Shown here one piece after another: positions 26,905-35,286 of a stretch of 64,000 bases of DNA. Source of the DNA: Streptomyces sp. S.PNR 29 (GTDB lineage Bacteria > Actinomycetota > Actinomycetes > Streptomycetales > Streptomycetaceae). Location: assembly GCF_030386795.1 (NCBI RefSeq), contig NZ_JANUQM010000012.1, positions 1 through 64,000 on the forward strand. Direction: 5' to 3'. Within the stretch, counting starts at the first letter, position 1; each line of letters opens with the position of its first letter. The translations under genes and the position numbers were made by a program. A model generated the notes under the pieces. That model was not told the origin of the DNA, ran no database searches, and worked only from the letters and a program-made list of their open reading frames with translations.

Positions 26905-28203
26905 TCACACCCGGTACCGCCGAAGCGCCGGTACCGAGAAAGCCAGGGTCAGCATGACGGCGACGACCAGGAGGCCGCCGCCCGCGACGGCCGGGCGGGC
27001 GCCGAAGGCTGAGCCCGCGGTGCCGTGCAGGACGTCGGCGAGGCGTGGGCCGCCCGCGACGACGACGGTGAAGACGCCCTGCATGCGGCCGCGCATCTCG
27101 TCGGTGGCGGCGGACAGCAGGATCGCCCCGCGGAAGACCATGGAGACCATGTCGGCGACGCCGGCGAGGGCCAGGAACAGCACGGCGAGCCACAGGTTGC
27201 CGCTCAACCCGAAGCCGGTGATGGCGGCGCCCCAGGCGACGACCGCGCCGATGACCATCCAGCCGTGCCGACGGGCGCGGGAGAACGTGCCGGAGAACAG
27301 TCCGCCGAGCACCGCACCGACGGGGATCGCCGCGAACAGCAGGCCGAGCGCGAGCCCTTCGCCGTAGGGCGCGTAGGTCTGGGCGGCGAGCTGTGGGAAC
27401 AGGGCTCGGGGCATGCCGAGGACCATGGCGACGATGTCGGCGAGGAAGGACAGCAGCAGCACCGCGTGCCCGGAGATGTAGCGGAAGCCGGCCGCGATCT
27501 CCTTCACCCCCGCGCGCCGCGTCACCATGGCTGCCGTCGGCGGCAGCGAGGGAAGCCGGTAGACCGCCCAGACCGTGACGCACAGGGTGAGGGCATCGAT
27601 GAGGTAGAGCTCGGGCAGGCCGATCACGGGGATGAGCGCACCGGCGAGCAGCGGCCCGACGACCTGGCCGGTCTGCATGACGGTGGAGCCGAGGGCGTTC
27701 GCGGCGGGCAGTTCGTCCCCGGGTACCAGGCGGGCGATGGAGGCGTTGCGGGCGGGGGAGTTCAGGCCCCAGAAGGCCTGCTGCACCGCGAGCAGGAGCA
27801 TCAGCGCGGCCACCGACTCAAGGCCGGTGACGGCCTGCAGCCAGAACAGCAGCGAGGTGACCGCGATGCCGCTGTTGGTGATCAGCAGCAGCTTGCGGCG
27901 GTCCATGCTGTCGGCTATCGCCCCGCCCCACAGTGCGAACACGATCAGCGGGACCAGACCGGCGAGGCTCGCGGCGCCGACCCACGCCGAGGAACCCGTG
28001 ATGTCGTAGATCTGCTTGGGCACGGCAACGGCGGTGAGCTGGCTGCCGACGGCCGTGACGATGGTCGAGGACCACAGCCGGCGGTAGGCCGGGCGGCGCA
28101 GCGGGCGGGTGTCCATCGCCCAGCGGCGCCGGCCGCGCCGGGCCGGTCTCGCCGGGTCGGGTGCCGTCTTCTCTGATCCGGTGCTGTTCTCGCTGGTGTC
28201 CAC
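26905..28203 (-). CDS. MFS transporter (EntS/MFS_3 type)
   Basis: A 432-residue major-facilitator transporter with about 12 spans; the N-terminal 35 residues are a hydrophilic Arg/Pro tail. Motif A-like 'GGAIADSMDRRKLLLITNSG' lies between spans 2 and 3; 'FWGLNSPARNASIARLVPGD' is typical of MFS_3 (EntS-like) exporters. Substrate unknown; a drug or siderophore exporter is plausible. GTG at 28203. Upstream of its 3' end a 276-base spacer (26629-26904) separates it from the convergent cNMP gene; that spacer is C-rich on the plus strand, with repeated ccgccaccgcc units, and holds no gene I can support. Confidence 0.85.
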   Translation of the reverse strand: MDTSENSTGSEKTAPDPARPARRGRRRWAMDTRPLRRPAYRRLWSSTIVTAVGSQLTAVAVPKQIYDITGSSAWVGAASLAGLVPLIVFALWGGAIADSMDRRKLLLITNSGIAVTSLLFWLQAVTGLESVAALMLLLAVQQAFWGLNSPARNASIARLVPGDELPAANALGSTVMQTGQVVGPLLAGALIPVIGLPELYLIDALTLCVTVWAVYRLPSLPPTAAMVTRRAGVKEIAAGFRYISGHAVLLLSFLADIVAMVLGMPRALFPQLAAQTYAPYGEGLALGLLFAAIPVGAVLGGLFSGTFSRARRHGWMVIGAVVAWGAAITGFGLSGNLWLAVLFLALAGVADMVSMVFRGAILLSAATDEMRGRMQGVFTVVVAGGPRLADVLHGTAGSAFGARPAVAGGGLLVVAVMLTLAFSVPALRRYRV

Positions 28204-28284
28204 GGGCGTCCTGAGTGGTCGTTACATCTTTCGGGTCCGGGGTTCACTATCGCAGCACGCGCTGGGTGTGCTTCAGGGGCCCGC

Positions 28285-28899
28285 TCAGCTTCCGGCGATG
28301 AGGGCGACGCCGAGGGCGACCATGGTGGCGGCGACCAGGCCGTCCAGGACCCGCCAGGCCGCGGGCCTGCTCAGGAAGCGGCCGAGGAAGCGGGCACCGA
28401 AGCCGAGTGCGGCGAACCAGCACAGGCTGGCCAGGGCGGCACCGAGGCCGAAGTTCCAGCGCAGCGGGCCGCGGTCGGCGGCGACGGAGCCCAGCAGGAA
28501 CACGGTGTCGAGGTAGACGTGCGGGTTGAGCCACGTCATCGCCAGACAGGTCAGCACCGCCCGTCGGCGCGAGCCGGCGGCATCGCCGTCCGCCCGCAGC
28601 GCACCGCCCGGCCGGAACACCCGCCGGGCGGCGAGAGCGCCGTAGCAGAGCAGGAACACGCCGCCGACCCAGCCGACCGCCGTCAGCGCGCCCGGCCAGG
28701 CCGTCACCACCGCGCCGACGCCGGCGACGCCCAGGGCGATGAGCACCGCGTCGGACAGGGCGCAGATGCCGACGACGGCGAGGACCGCGTCGCGGCGGAT
28801 CCCCTGGCGCAGGACGAAGGCGTTCTGGGCGCCGATGGCGACGATGAGCGAAAGGCCGGTGCCGAAGCCGGCGGCCGCGGCGGTCAGTGCGTTGGTCAT
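28285..28899 (-). CDS. LysE/ArgO-family amino-acid exporter
   Basis: A 204-residue membrane protein with six hydrophobic segments. 'GLSLIVAIGAQNAFVLRQGI' near the N terminus and 'TWLNPHVYLDTVFLLGS' in the middle are signature stretches of LysE/ArgO exporters of lysine and arginine. It is divergently transcribed from a LysR-type regulator 69 bases away, the standard arrangement of lysE/lysG and argO/argP, so induction by intracellular basic amino acids is likely. It runs in the same direction as the MFS gene, with an 81-base gap. Confidence 0.9.
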   Translation of the reverse strand: MTNALTAAAAGFGTGLSLIVAIGAQNAFVLRQGIRRDAVLAVVGICALSDAVLIALGVAGVGAVVTAWPGALTAVGWVGGVFLLCYGALAARRVFRPGGALRADGDAAGSRRRAVLTCLAMTWLNPHVYLDTVFLLGSVAADRGPLRWNFGLGAALASLCWFAALGFGARFLGRFLSRPAAWRVLDGLVAATMVALGVALIAGS

Positions 28900-28934
28900 G
28901 CCGTCGACGCTAAGCCGGTGATCATCGGGAGTAC

Positions 28935-28962
28935 AGCTAAAGATTCTTACCTATCATTAGCT
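28935..28962. promoter_or_regulatory. Likely LysG/ArgP-type operator between lysE and its regulator
   Basis: The 69-base divergent gap is AT-rich for this genome and contains AGCTAA (28935-28940) and its complement TTAGCT (28957-28962) separated by 16 bases. Such dyads in the gap are where LysR-type activators bind. Confidence 0.5.
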
Positions 28963-28968
28963 CTCGTG

Positions 28969-29868
28969 ATGTCCAGTCATCCCGGAGATCTGCCGCTGGA
29001 CCAGGTGCGAACCCTGCTCGCGGTGGTGGACGAGGGCACGTTCGACGCGGCCGCCGCCGCGCTGCACCTGACACCGTCCGCGGTCAGCCAGCGGGTCAAG
29101 GCGCTGGAGCAGCGCACGGGCCGGGTCCTGCTGCAGCGCACCAAGCCGGTGCGGGCGACGGAGTCCGGGGAGGTGCTCGTGCGGCTCGCCCGCCAGGTGG
29201 CGCGGCTGGAGCGCGACGCGTACGCGGAGCTGGGGCTGAGCACCTCCGGGGAGCCGACCCGGGTGTCGGTGGCGGTGAACGCGGACTCTCTGGCGACCTG
29301 GTTCCTGGGCGCCCTCACCCGTGTGCCCGAGGAGATGCGGCTCTGTTTCGAGCTGCGCCGCGAGGACGAGGACCACACGGCGGCGCTGCTGCGTGAGGGA
29401 CTGGTGATGGCCGCGGTGACCTCCTCGCCCGACCCGGTGCCGGGCTGCTCGGCGCGGGCCCTGGGGCGTATGCGCTACCTCCCCGCGGCGAGCCCGGACT
29501 TCGCAGCGCGGTATCTGGACGGACCGCTGCCGGAGGTGCTCGACGAGGCGCCGGTGGTGTGTTTCGACCGGCGGGACGACTTCCAGGACGGGTTCATGCG
29601 CCGGCTCGGGCGTGGCGGCGCGAGCGCGCTGCGGCACTACGTGCCGACCTCGGAGGGCTTCGCCGAGGCCGTCGCCGCCGGCATGGGATGGGGCATGGTG
29701 CCCGAGGCGCAGGCGGACCCCCTGCTGCGGGCCGGCCGGCTCGTCGCCCTCGACGCGGACCCGGTCGAAGTCCCGCTGTACTGGCAGCAGTGGAAGCTCG
29801 ACTCCCCCGCGTTGGCGACCGTGGCCGAGGCAGTGCTGTCGGCGGCCACCGGAGCGCTGCGCCACTAG
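28969..29868 (+). CDS. LysR-type regulator, ArgP/LysG-like
   Basis: A 299-residue LysR-family regulator of the ArgP/LysG group, which activates basic amino-acid exporters. The N-terminal winged helix-turn-helix is 'VRTLLAVVDEGTFDAAAAAL', then 'HLTPSAVSQRVKALEQRTGR', and the effector domain follows from residue 90 ('RVSVAVNADSLATWFLGAL', typical of ArgP). The ATG at 28969 is used; GTG at 28966 is also possible. Its stop TAG is embedded in a CTAG that marks the left edge of a repeat (29869 on). Confidence 0.9.
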   Translation: MSSHPGDLPLDQVRTLLAVVDEGTFDAAAAALHLTPSAVSQRVKALEQRTGRVLLQRTKPVRATESGEVLVRLARQVARLERDAYAELGLSTSGEPTRVSVAVNADSLATWFLGALTRVPEEMRLCFELRREDEDHTAALLREGLVMAAVTSSPDPVPGCSARALGRMRYLPAASPDFAARYLDGPLPEVLDEAPVVCFDRRDDFQDGFMRRLGRGGASALRHYVPTSEGFAEAVAAGMGWGMVPEAQADPLLRAGRLVALDADPVEVPLYWQQWKLDSPALATVAEAVLSAATGALRH

Positions 29869-29935
29869 ATCCCGCGTTCGGATCAGGCCGGCCGTGAGGG
29901 GCGGTGCGGTCCGACAGTGGCCGAATCCCAGGGTT
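29869..29935. repeat. Degenerate copy of the element found at 36693-36763
   Basis: Directly after CTAG (29865-29868, containing the LysR stop codon) comes a segment in which 29875-29908 matches 36700-36733 at 32 of 34 bases. The outer parts differ and the inverted repeats are imperfect. The right boundary is uncertain. Confidence 0.6.
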
Positions 29936-30028
29936 CTCGGCTGTTTCATCCACGCGTCGGCAGGTGACCCGAAGGCGAGCAAGGCATTCACGAGGGCACA
30001 TACACATTCGATCGTAGGTGATCTACTG

Positions 30029-30277
30029 ATGGACAACTGGCGAGACCACGCCGCGTGCCGGCAGGAGGACCCCGACCTGTTCTTCCCGATCGGCACCACC
30101 GGCCCGGCCCTACTGCAGACGGAGCAGGCGAAGGCGGTCTGCCGGCGCTGCCCCGTGCAGGAGGAGTGCCTGCAATGGGCGCTCGACACAGGACAGTCCA
30201 TCGGTGTGTGGGGCGGGACCAGCGAAACGGAGCGACGCGCGCTGCGGCGGCGCATCGGTTCCCGCAGGAGTTCCTGA
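30029..30277 (+). CDS. WhiB-family iron-sulfur regulator (WblE-like)
   Basis: An 82-residue WhiB-like protein that should bind a [4Fe-4S] cluster through C10, C38, C41 and C47 (C-x27-C-x2-C-x5-C). The 'GVWGG' turn is at 59-63 and a basic tail ('RRALRRRIGSRRSS') follows, for DNA or sigma-factor contact. It is closest in feel to WblE/WhiB1 ('DPDLFFPIGTTGPALLQTEQ'). Ribosome site aggtgat (30016-30022). Wbl proteins control development, redox and antibiotic responses. Copies at this position next to stress genes fit the theme of the window. Confidence 0.92.
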   Translation: MDNWRDHAACRQEDPDLFFPIGTTGPALLQTEQAKAVCRRCPVQEECLQWALDTGQSIGVWGGTSETERRALRRRIGSRRSS

Positions 30278-30307
30278 CAGCCCGGCTTCAGGCCCGGCTC
30301 GCGAGCC

Positions 30308-30757
30308 TCAGCGGCCGGTGCGGCGCAGCGGCCCCCACGGCTTCTCCTGCCGGGCCACCTCCGCCCGTGCCTCGTCGATGACCCCGGATTCGATCCAGCA
30401 CCGGGGCCGGACGTCCACCACCAGCGGCTCGTTGTCGGGCCCCCGCCCACTCTCCCGGCCCTCCAGTGCCCAGGGCCGTACGCCAGGCCCCTTGTCGTGC
30501 GGCAGGTGCGCGTAGTCGTGCAGCCGACGGGCCACCCACACCCGGACGGGCCGGTCCTCCCACCACTCCTCGACGTCGAGCGGGTTGGCGGACAGGCCTG
30601 GCATCGGCGCGCCCGTCAGTTCATCGGTGCTGGACACGTCGGCGAGGTCGGTCTCGGGACCGCGCGACCAGCGGACGTACAGGCCCTGGTGCCGTTCGAC
30701 CAGGTCGGTGAGTTCGTCGAGTGTGCGCACGACCGGCAGGTCGTCCGAGGTGCTCAT
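30308..30757 (-). CDS. DUF6098 family protein
   Basis: A 149-residue soluble protein resembling DUF6098: 'TLDELTDLVERHQGLYVRWS' at the start, 'GLSANPLDVEEWWEDRPVRV' in the middle, then 'WVARRLHDYAHL'. Function is unknown. The start at 30757 has gggaggtca just upstream. A very good SigB-type promoter lies 36 bases before the start codon, so general-stress control is likely. It is convergent with the WhiB gene. Confidence 0.78.
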   Translation of the reverse strand: MSTSDDLPVVRTLDELTDLVERHQGLYVRWSRGPETDLADVSSTDELTGAPMPGLSANPLDVEEWWEDRPVRVWVARRLHDYAHLPHDKGPGVRPWALEGRESGRGPDNEPLVVDVRPRCWIESGVIDEARAEVARQEKPWGPLRRTGR

Positions 30758-30792
30758 GTCGTGACCTCCCTCGTCGCCGTCAGGCGGACGGA

Positions 30793-30817
30793 GTACCCGT
30801 ACGGCGGAAACGGAATC
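30793..30817 (-). promoter_or_regulatory. SigB-type promoter for DUF6098
   Basis: On the minus strand GATTC (30817-30813), 14 bases, then GGGTAC (30798-30793). Matches GNNTN-N14-GGGTAY exactly; the -10 box is 35 bases before the ATG at 30757. Confidence 0.55.
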
Positions 30818-30870
30818 GGAGGTCGTTCGCCGCGTCGGCGGTGCTGAGCAGGTCTCGGATCCCTGCCGGT

Positions 30871-31590
30871 TCAGCGGGACAGCGACCTCGCGTCGCCCAT
30901 GACGACGACGGGGTGCCGGCCGGGGTCCAGGGCCCGGAGCAGTTCCCGCATGTGGTTCTCGGCGATGCCGACGCAGCCGTGGGTGGGGCCGCCGTGGTCG
31001 ACGTGCAGCCATATGCCGCCACCGCGGTCCGCGCCGAGGGGGCGGGTCCGGTCCAGGGGTGACGTGCCGGGCCTGCGGTTGTAGTTGATGGCGATCACGT
31101 AGTCGAAGGCACCCGCCAGCGGCTCGCCCTCGAATCCGGTGCCGGGTGCGATGAAGCCGTCGGAGCGGTCGTACGGCAGCCGGGTGCCCGGGTCGGCGCG
31201 CCGCCCGCCGGCGTCGGTGAGGGTGAACACGCCGATGGGCGAGCGCAGGTCACCGACCATGTGGTGGTCGGTCCAGCCCTTGAGCGCGTTGTGCGCGGGC
31301 CAGTTCGCCTCGGCCTTCCAGCCGGCCGCGGTGCGCTCGTACAGGACGACGGTGGAGCGCGGGGAGTTCCTGCCGCGGCCGGTCACCACGACGGCCTGCC
31401 GGGTACGGGAGGGCACCTTGGCCCACGTCCTGGCTCCCAGTCCCGGCAGTCGCCGCGGGGCCGCTTCGAGACTGCGCGCGGGTGGAGGTGTGCGGGGCTC
31501 GGCGTCCGATGTCGCCACGGCGCCGCTTCCGCAGCCGGTGAGCAGCACGGAGGCGGCGAGCAGCGCGACAGGGGTGCTGCGTGTGATCAT
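30871..31590 (-). CDS. L,D-transpeptidase family lipoprotein
   Basis: A 239-residue exported protein with a lipoprotein signal: hydrophobic 'STPVALLAASVLL' then the lipobox 'LLTGC' (C20). The YkuD catalytic domain ends with 'HVDHGGPTHGCVGIAE', containing the His and the catalytic Cys of L,D-transpeptidases, which form 3-3 peptidoglycan cross-links. The sequence between ('NALKGWTDHHMVGDLRSPIG') fits the YkuD fold. ATG at 31590. It acts at the outer face of the membrane. The M1 peptidase gene lies 41 bases upstream on the same strand, so the two are probably co-transcribed. Confidence 0.85.
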   Translation of the reverse strand: MITRSTPVALLAASVLLTGCGSGAVATSDAEPRTPPPARSLEAAPRRLPGLGARTWAKVPSRTRQAVVVTGRGRNSPRSTVVLYERTAAGWKAEANWPAHNALKGWTDHHMVGDLRSPIGVFTLTDAGGRRADPGTRLPYDRSDGFIAPGTGFEGEPLAGAFDYVIAINYNRRPGTSPLDRTRPLGADRGGGIWLHVDHGGPTHGCVGIAENHMRELLRALDPGRHPVVVMGDARSLSR

Positions 31591-31631
31591 GAATTTGCCT
31601 GGTCGACAGTGGTGCGGAGCATGTCGGTTTC

Positions 31632-33044
31632 TCAAGGCCGGTCCGGTTTGCCGGGCGCGTACAGCCAGGTCCGGAAGAGCGCGTCCAGGTCCTTGCCGGA
31701 CCGCCGTTCCGCGAGGCGGACGAACTGCGGGGTCGTGCCGTGCCCGTCCCGGTGCTCGGTGGCCCAGGCGCGCAGGATCCGGTGGAACGCCGGGTCGCCG
31801 ACCGCCTTGCGGAGTGCGTGCAGGGCCATGGCGCCGCGTGCGTAGACGGGGGTGCCGAAGATGTGGGCGCCGCTGCCGGGATCGCCGGGCGGGAAGGCCC
31901 ACAGGTCGTCGCTCGCCGGGCGGGCGTAGAGCTCGTCGAAGGTCTGCTGGGCGCTCGCGCCGCCGTGCTGTTCGCTGTAGAGCCATTCGGCGTAGGTCGC
32001 GAAGCCCTCGTTGAGCCAGATGTCCTTCCAGGAGGTGAGGGTGACGGAGTCGCCGAACCACTGGTGGGCGCTCTCGTGGACGAGGGTGCTGAGGTCGGGT
32101 GCGGCGGAGTACACGGGCCGCGACTGGGTCTCCAGCGCGTACCCCACGTTCGGGGCCCGGTCCACGATGGCGCCGGCGGCGCGGAACGGATAGGGGCCGA
32201 ACAGCTTGCTCTCCCATTCCAGGACGGACGGCAACTGCTTCAGGACGGGTGCGGCCGCCTTGGCCTCGCGCGGGTCGACGGCGTTGTAGACCTGGATGCC
32301 GTCGCGGGTGGTGTAGCGCTCGGCCTTGAACTTTCCGATCGTCGCCGTGGCCAGGTAGGCGGCCATGGGTTCGCTCTGGCGCCAGCGGAACGTGGTGCGT
32401 CCGTGTGCGGTTCGGCGGCCGAGGAGGACGCCGTTGGCGACGGCGGTGCGCCCTTCGGGCACGGTGATCGTGAAGTCGTACGACGCCTTGTCGAGGGGGT
32501 GGTTGTTCGCCGGGAACCAGGTCATGGCCCCCTGCGGCTCGCCGGCGACGAAGGCTCCGTCGTCGGTGGGGATCCAGCCGTCGAGGGAGCCGTCGGGGTC
32601 GGTGACCGGACCGGGGGTGCCCTGGTAGGTGACGGTGACGCGGAACTCCTGTCCCTTGCGCAGAGCGCGGCGCGGGGTGACGACGAGTTCCTGGCCGTCA
32701 CGGCGGAAGTCCGCCCTGGCGTGGCCGACGGTGAGGCCCGTGACGTTCAGGCCCTTCAGGTCGAGGTGGAAGCGGGCGAGGGACTGGGTGGCTCGGGCGG
32801 TGAGCACGGCCGTGCCGTGCAGATGACGGCTCTTCGGGTCGTAACGGAAAGTCAGGTCGTAGTGGCGGACGTCATAGCCGCCGTTTCCGGCGAGCGGGAA
32901 GTACGGGTCGCCGACGCCTGCCGCGCCGTCGGTGCCCGCCGTCGCGGGCCCGGCTGCCGCGAGCAGCGCGGCGAGGGCGACGGGGACGGTCGCGGGCACG
33001 GTTCTGCGGCGGAGTACGTCGGTACGTCGGGCGGACTGCCTCAC
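31632..33044 (-). CDS. Secreted M1-family metallopeptidase
   Basis: A 470-residue zinc aminopeptidase-like protein. An N-terminal signal peptide ('VPVALAALLAAAGPATA') precedes a beta-sandwich domain and the catalytic domain with zinc motif HESAH (H323, E324, H327) and third ligand E346 in 'NEGFATYAEW'; 18 residues separate them as expected. The exopeptidase GAMEN box is replaced by 'DRAPNVGYALETQS', as in many small actinobacterial members. At 470 residues it lacks the large C-terminal domain of PepN, but that is normal for this subgroup. The product is secreted. Confidence 0.88.
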   Translation of the reverse strand: MRQSARRTDVLRRRTVPATVPVALAALLAAAGPATAGTDGAAGVGDPYFPLAGNGGYDVRHYDLTFRYDPKSRHLHGTAVLTARATQSLARFHLDLKGLNVTGLTVGHARADFRRDGQELVVTPRRALRKGQEFRVTVTYQGTPGPVTDPDGSLDGWIPTDDGAFVAGEPQGAMTWFPANNHPLDKASYDFTITVPEGRTAVANGVLLGRRTAHGRTTFRWRQSEPMAAYLATATIGKFKAERYTTRDGIQVYNAVDPREAKAAAPVLKQLPSVLEWESKLFGPYPFRAAGAIVDRAPNVGYALETQSRPVYSAAPDLSTLVHESAHQWFGDSVTLTSWKDIWLNEGFATYAEWLYSEQHGGASAQQTFDELYARPASDDLWAFPPGDPGSGAHIFGTPVYARGAMALHALRKAVGDPAFHRILRAWATEHRDGHGTTPQFVRLAERRSGKDLDALFRTWLYAPGKPDRP

Positions 33045-33205
33045 GTGCGCTCCTGCGAGGTGGGGGGTGATCGATGGCCACAGCGTAGGATCCGCCTGCC
33101 CCGGGAGTCGCTCACGATCAGGTCAAGTCGTGCCGCTTCCCTGTCCTTCCGTTCCCCGGCAGTACGCTCGCGGCACGACCCGAACACCGCAAGAAGGGGC
33201 CGACC

Positions 33206-33556
33206 GTGAGCGTTCGCCTGCGCCGTGTCTACGAACCGCCCGAGCCGGACGACGGCGTGCGCGTCCTGGTGGACCGGCTGTGGCCGCGCGGCCTGGCGAA
33301 GGACGCGGCCCGCGTGGACGAGTGGCCCAAGGCACTCACCCCGTCGACGGAACTGCGCCGCTGGTATCACGCGGGCGAGGGGTCGTACGAGGAGTTCAGC
33401 GAGCGGTACGAGGCGGAGCTGGCCGCTCCCGAGGCGGCGGAACTCCTCGAAGACGTCCGGGAGTTGGTGCGCAAAGGGCCTGTGACGCTGCTGACGGCGT
33501 CGAAGTCGCCCGAGCAGAGCCACGCCGCGGTGCTGGCCCGCCTCCTCGGAGGGTAG
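33206..33556 (+). CDS. DUF488 family protein (YeaO-like)
   Basis: A 116-residue protein of the DUF488 family: 'RRVYEPPEPDDGVRVLVDRL', 'WPRGLAKDAARVDEWPKAL', 'WYHAGEGSYEEFSERYEAEL' and 'VTLLTASKSPEQSHAAVL'. Function is unknown; relatives such as YeaO occur across bacteria. GTG at 33206 after agaagggg. It converges on the FAD dehydrogenase with a 39-base gap. Confidence 0.85.
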   Translation: MSVRLRRVYEPPEPDDGVRVLVDRLWPRGLAKDAARVDEWPKALTPSTELRRWYHAGEGSYEEFSERYEAELAAPEAAELLEDVRELVRKGPVTLLTASKSPEQSHAAVLARLLGG

Positions 33557-33595
33557 GAGACGGGCAGCTTTCGTGAGCAGGCCGCTGACAGTGAC

Positions 33596-35269
33596 TCAGC
33601 CGGTCTGCCGGGCCGCGGCTCGTCCCGCCGCACGGCCCGAGAAGAGGCAGCCGCCGAGGAAGGTGCCCTCCAGGGCGTTGTAGCCATGGACGCCGCCACC
33701 GCCGAACCCGGCGACCTCGCCCGCCGCGTACAGCCCCTCGATGGGCTCGCCGTCGGTGCCCAGGGCGCGGGAGTCCAGGTCGGTCTGGATGCCGCCGAGG
33801 GTCTTGCGGGTGAGGATGTGCAGCTTGACGCCTATCAGGGGGCCGGCCTCCGGGTCGAGGATGCGGTGCGGGGTGGCGACCCGGCCGAGGCGGTCGCCGA
33901 TGTAGCGGCGGGCGTTGCGGATGCCCTGCACCTGGGCGTCCTTGCTGAACGCGTTGGCGATCTGCAGGTCGCGGGCCTCGATCTGACGACGGATCACGGC
34001 GGGGTCGAGAAGCGGCTTGTCGGTCAACTGGTTCATCCTGCCGACCAGTTGCTCCAGATCGGGCGCGGTCACGAAGTCCGCGCCCTTGCGCAGGAAGGCG
34101 TCCACCGGTCCCGGTGCGCCCTTGCCCAGGATGCGTTCCTTCAGGAACCCGGCACGGTCCTTGGCGGTGATGTCCGGGTTCTGCTCGGAGCCCGACAGGG
34201 CGAACTCCTTCTCGATGATCTTCTGGGTGAGGATGAACCAGGAGTGGTCGTACCCGGCGATGTCCTCGGTGGTCCGCAGGTGCTTCAGGGTGCTGAGGGT
34301 GTCGTAGCCGGGCAGGCAGGGCTCCGGCAGACGGCGGCCGAGGGCGTCGAACCACATCGAGGACGGCCCGGGAAGGATGCGGATGCCGTGGCCGGGCCAG
34401 ATCGGGTCCCAGTTCTGCAGGCCCTCGGTGTAGTGCCACATCCGGTCCCGGTTGACCAGCCGTACGCCGGCGTCGGCGCTGATGTCGAGCATGCGCCCGT
34501 CGACGTAGGCGGGGACGCCGGTGACCATCTCGGTGGGCGGGGTGCCGAGGCGTTCGGGCCAGTAGCGGCGGACGATGTCGTGGTTGGCGCCGATGCCGCC
34601 GGTGGTGACCACGACGGCCTGGGCGGTGAGCTGGAACTCGCCGATCCCGTCACGGTTGGAGGCGACGCCCCTGGGTGAGGTGTCCTCGGCGAGGACCGTG
34701 CCGCGTACGCCCCGCGCGGCGCCCTCCTCGATGACGAGCTCGTCGACCCGGTGCCGGTGGTGGAAGGTGAGCAGCCCGTCCCGCGCGGCCTGCCTGGCGT
34801 AGCGGACGAACGGTTCCACGACCCCCGTACCCGTCCCCCACGCGATGTGGAAGCGGGGCACGGAGTTGCCGTGCCCGCCCGCCGTGAGGTCGCCGCGCTC
34901 GGCCCAGCCGACGGTGGGCAGCAGCTTGATGCCGTGGCTGTCCAGCCAGGACCGCTTCTCCCCCGCCGCGAACTCGACGTACGCGCGGGCCCAGCGCACT
35001 GCCCAGGAGTCCTCGTCCTCGACCCGGTCGAAGCGCGCGCTGCCCTGCCAGTCGCTCCAGGCGAGGTCGAAGGAGTCCTTGATGCCCAGGCGCCGCTGCT
35101 CCGGGGAGTCGACGAGGAACAGCCCGCCGAAGGACCAGAAGGCCTGGCCGCCGAGGTTGGCGGCGTTCTCCTGGTCGACGAGGGCGACTCTCCTGCCCCG
35201 GCTGGTCAGTTCGTGTGCCGCGACCAGGCCCGCGAGGCCCGCTCCGACGACGATGACGTCCGCGTCCAT
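33596..35269 (-). CDS. FAD-binding dehydrogenase (ketosteroid dehydrogenase/fumarate reductase fold)
   Basis: A 557-residue flavoprotein: FAD loop 'VIVVGAGLAGLVAAHELTSR' at the N terminus, 'GGQAFWSFGGLFLVDSPEQR', and the late 'IEGLYAAGEVAGFGGGGVHG', then 'NALEGTFLGGCLFSG'. This is the fold of 3-ketosteroid-delta1-dehydrogenases and fumarate reductases; the substrate is not known. ATG at 35269 follows aaaggga; the frame is open as far as 35980 but that part shadows the TetR gene. It lies 17 bases after the TetR gene on the same strand, so the repressor controls it. Confidence 0.88.
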   Translation of the reverse strand: MDADVIVVGAGLAGLVAAHELTSRGRRVALVDQENAANLGGQAFWSFGGLFLVDSPEQRRLGIKDSFDLAWSDWQGSARFDRVEDEDSWAVRWARAYVEFAAGEKRSWLDSHGIKLLPTVGWAERGDLTAGGHGNSVPRFHIAWGTGTGVVEPFVRYARQAARDGLLTFHHRHRVDELVIEEGAARGVRGTVLAEDTSPRGVASNRDGIGEFQLTAQAVVVTTGGIGANHDIVRRYWPERLGTPPTEMVTGVPAYVDGRMLDISADAGVRLVNRDRMWHYTEGLQNWDPIWPGHGIRILPGPSSMWFDALGRRLPEPCLPGYDTLSTLKHLRTTEDIAGYDHSWFILTQKIIEKEFALSGSEQNPDITAKDRAGFLKERILGKGAPGPVDAFLRKGADFVTAPDLEQLVGRMNQLTDKPLLDPAVIRRQIEARDLQIANAFSKDAQVQGIRNARRYIGDRLGRVATPHRILDPEAGPLIGVKLHILTRKTLGGIQTDLDSRALGTDGEPIEGLYAAGEVAGFGGGGVHGYNALEGTFLGGCLFSGRAAGRAAARQTG

Positions 35270-35286
35270 GGCGACCGTTCCCTTTC

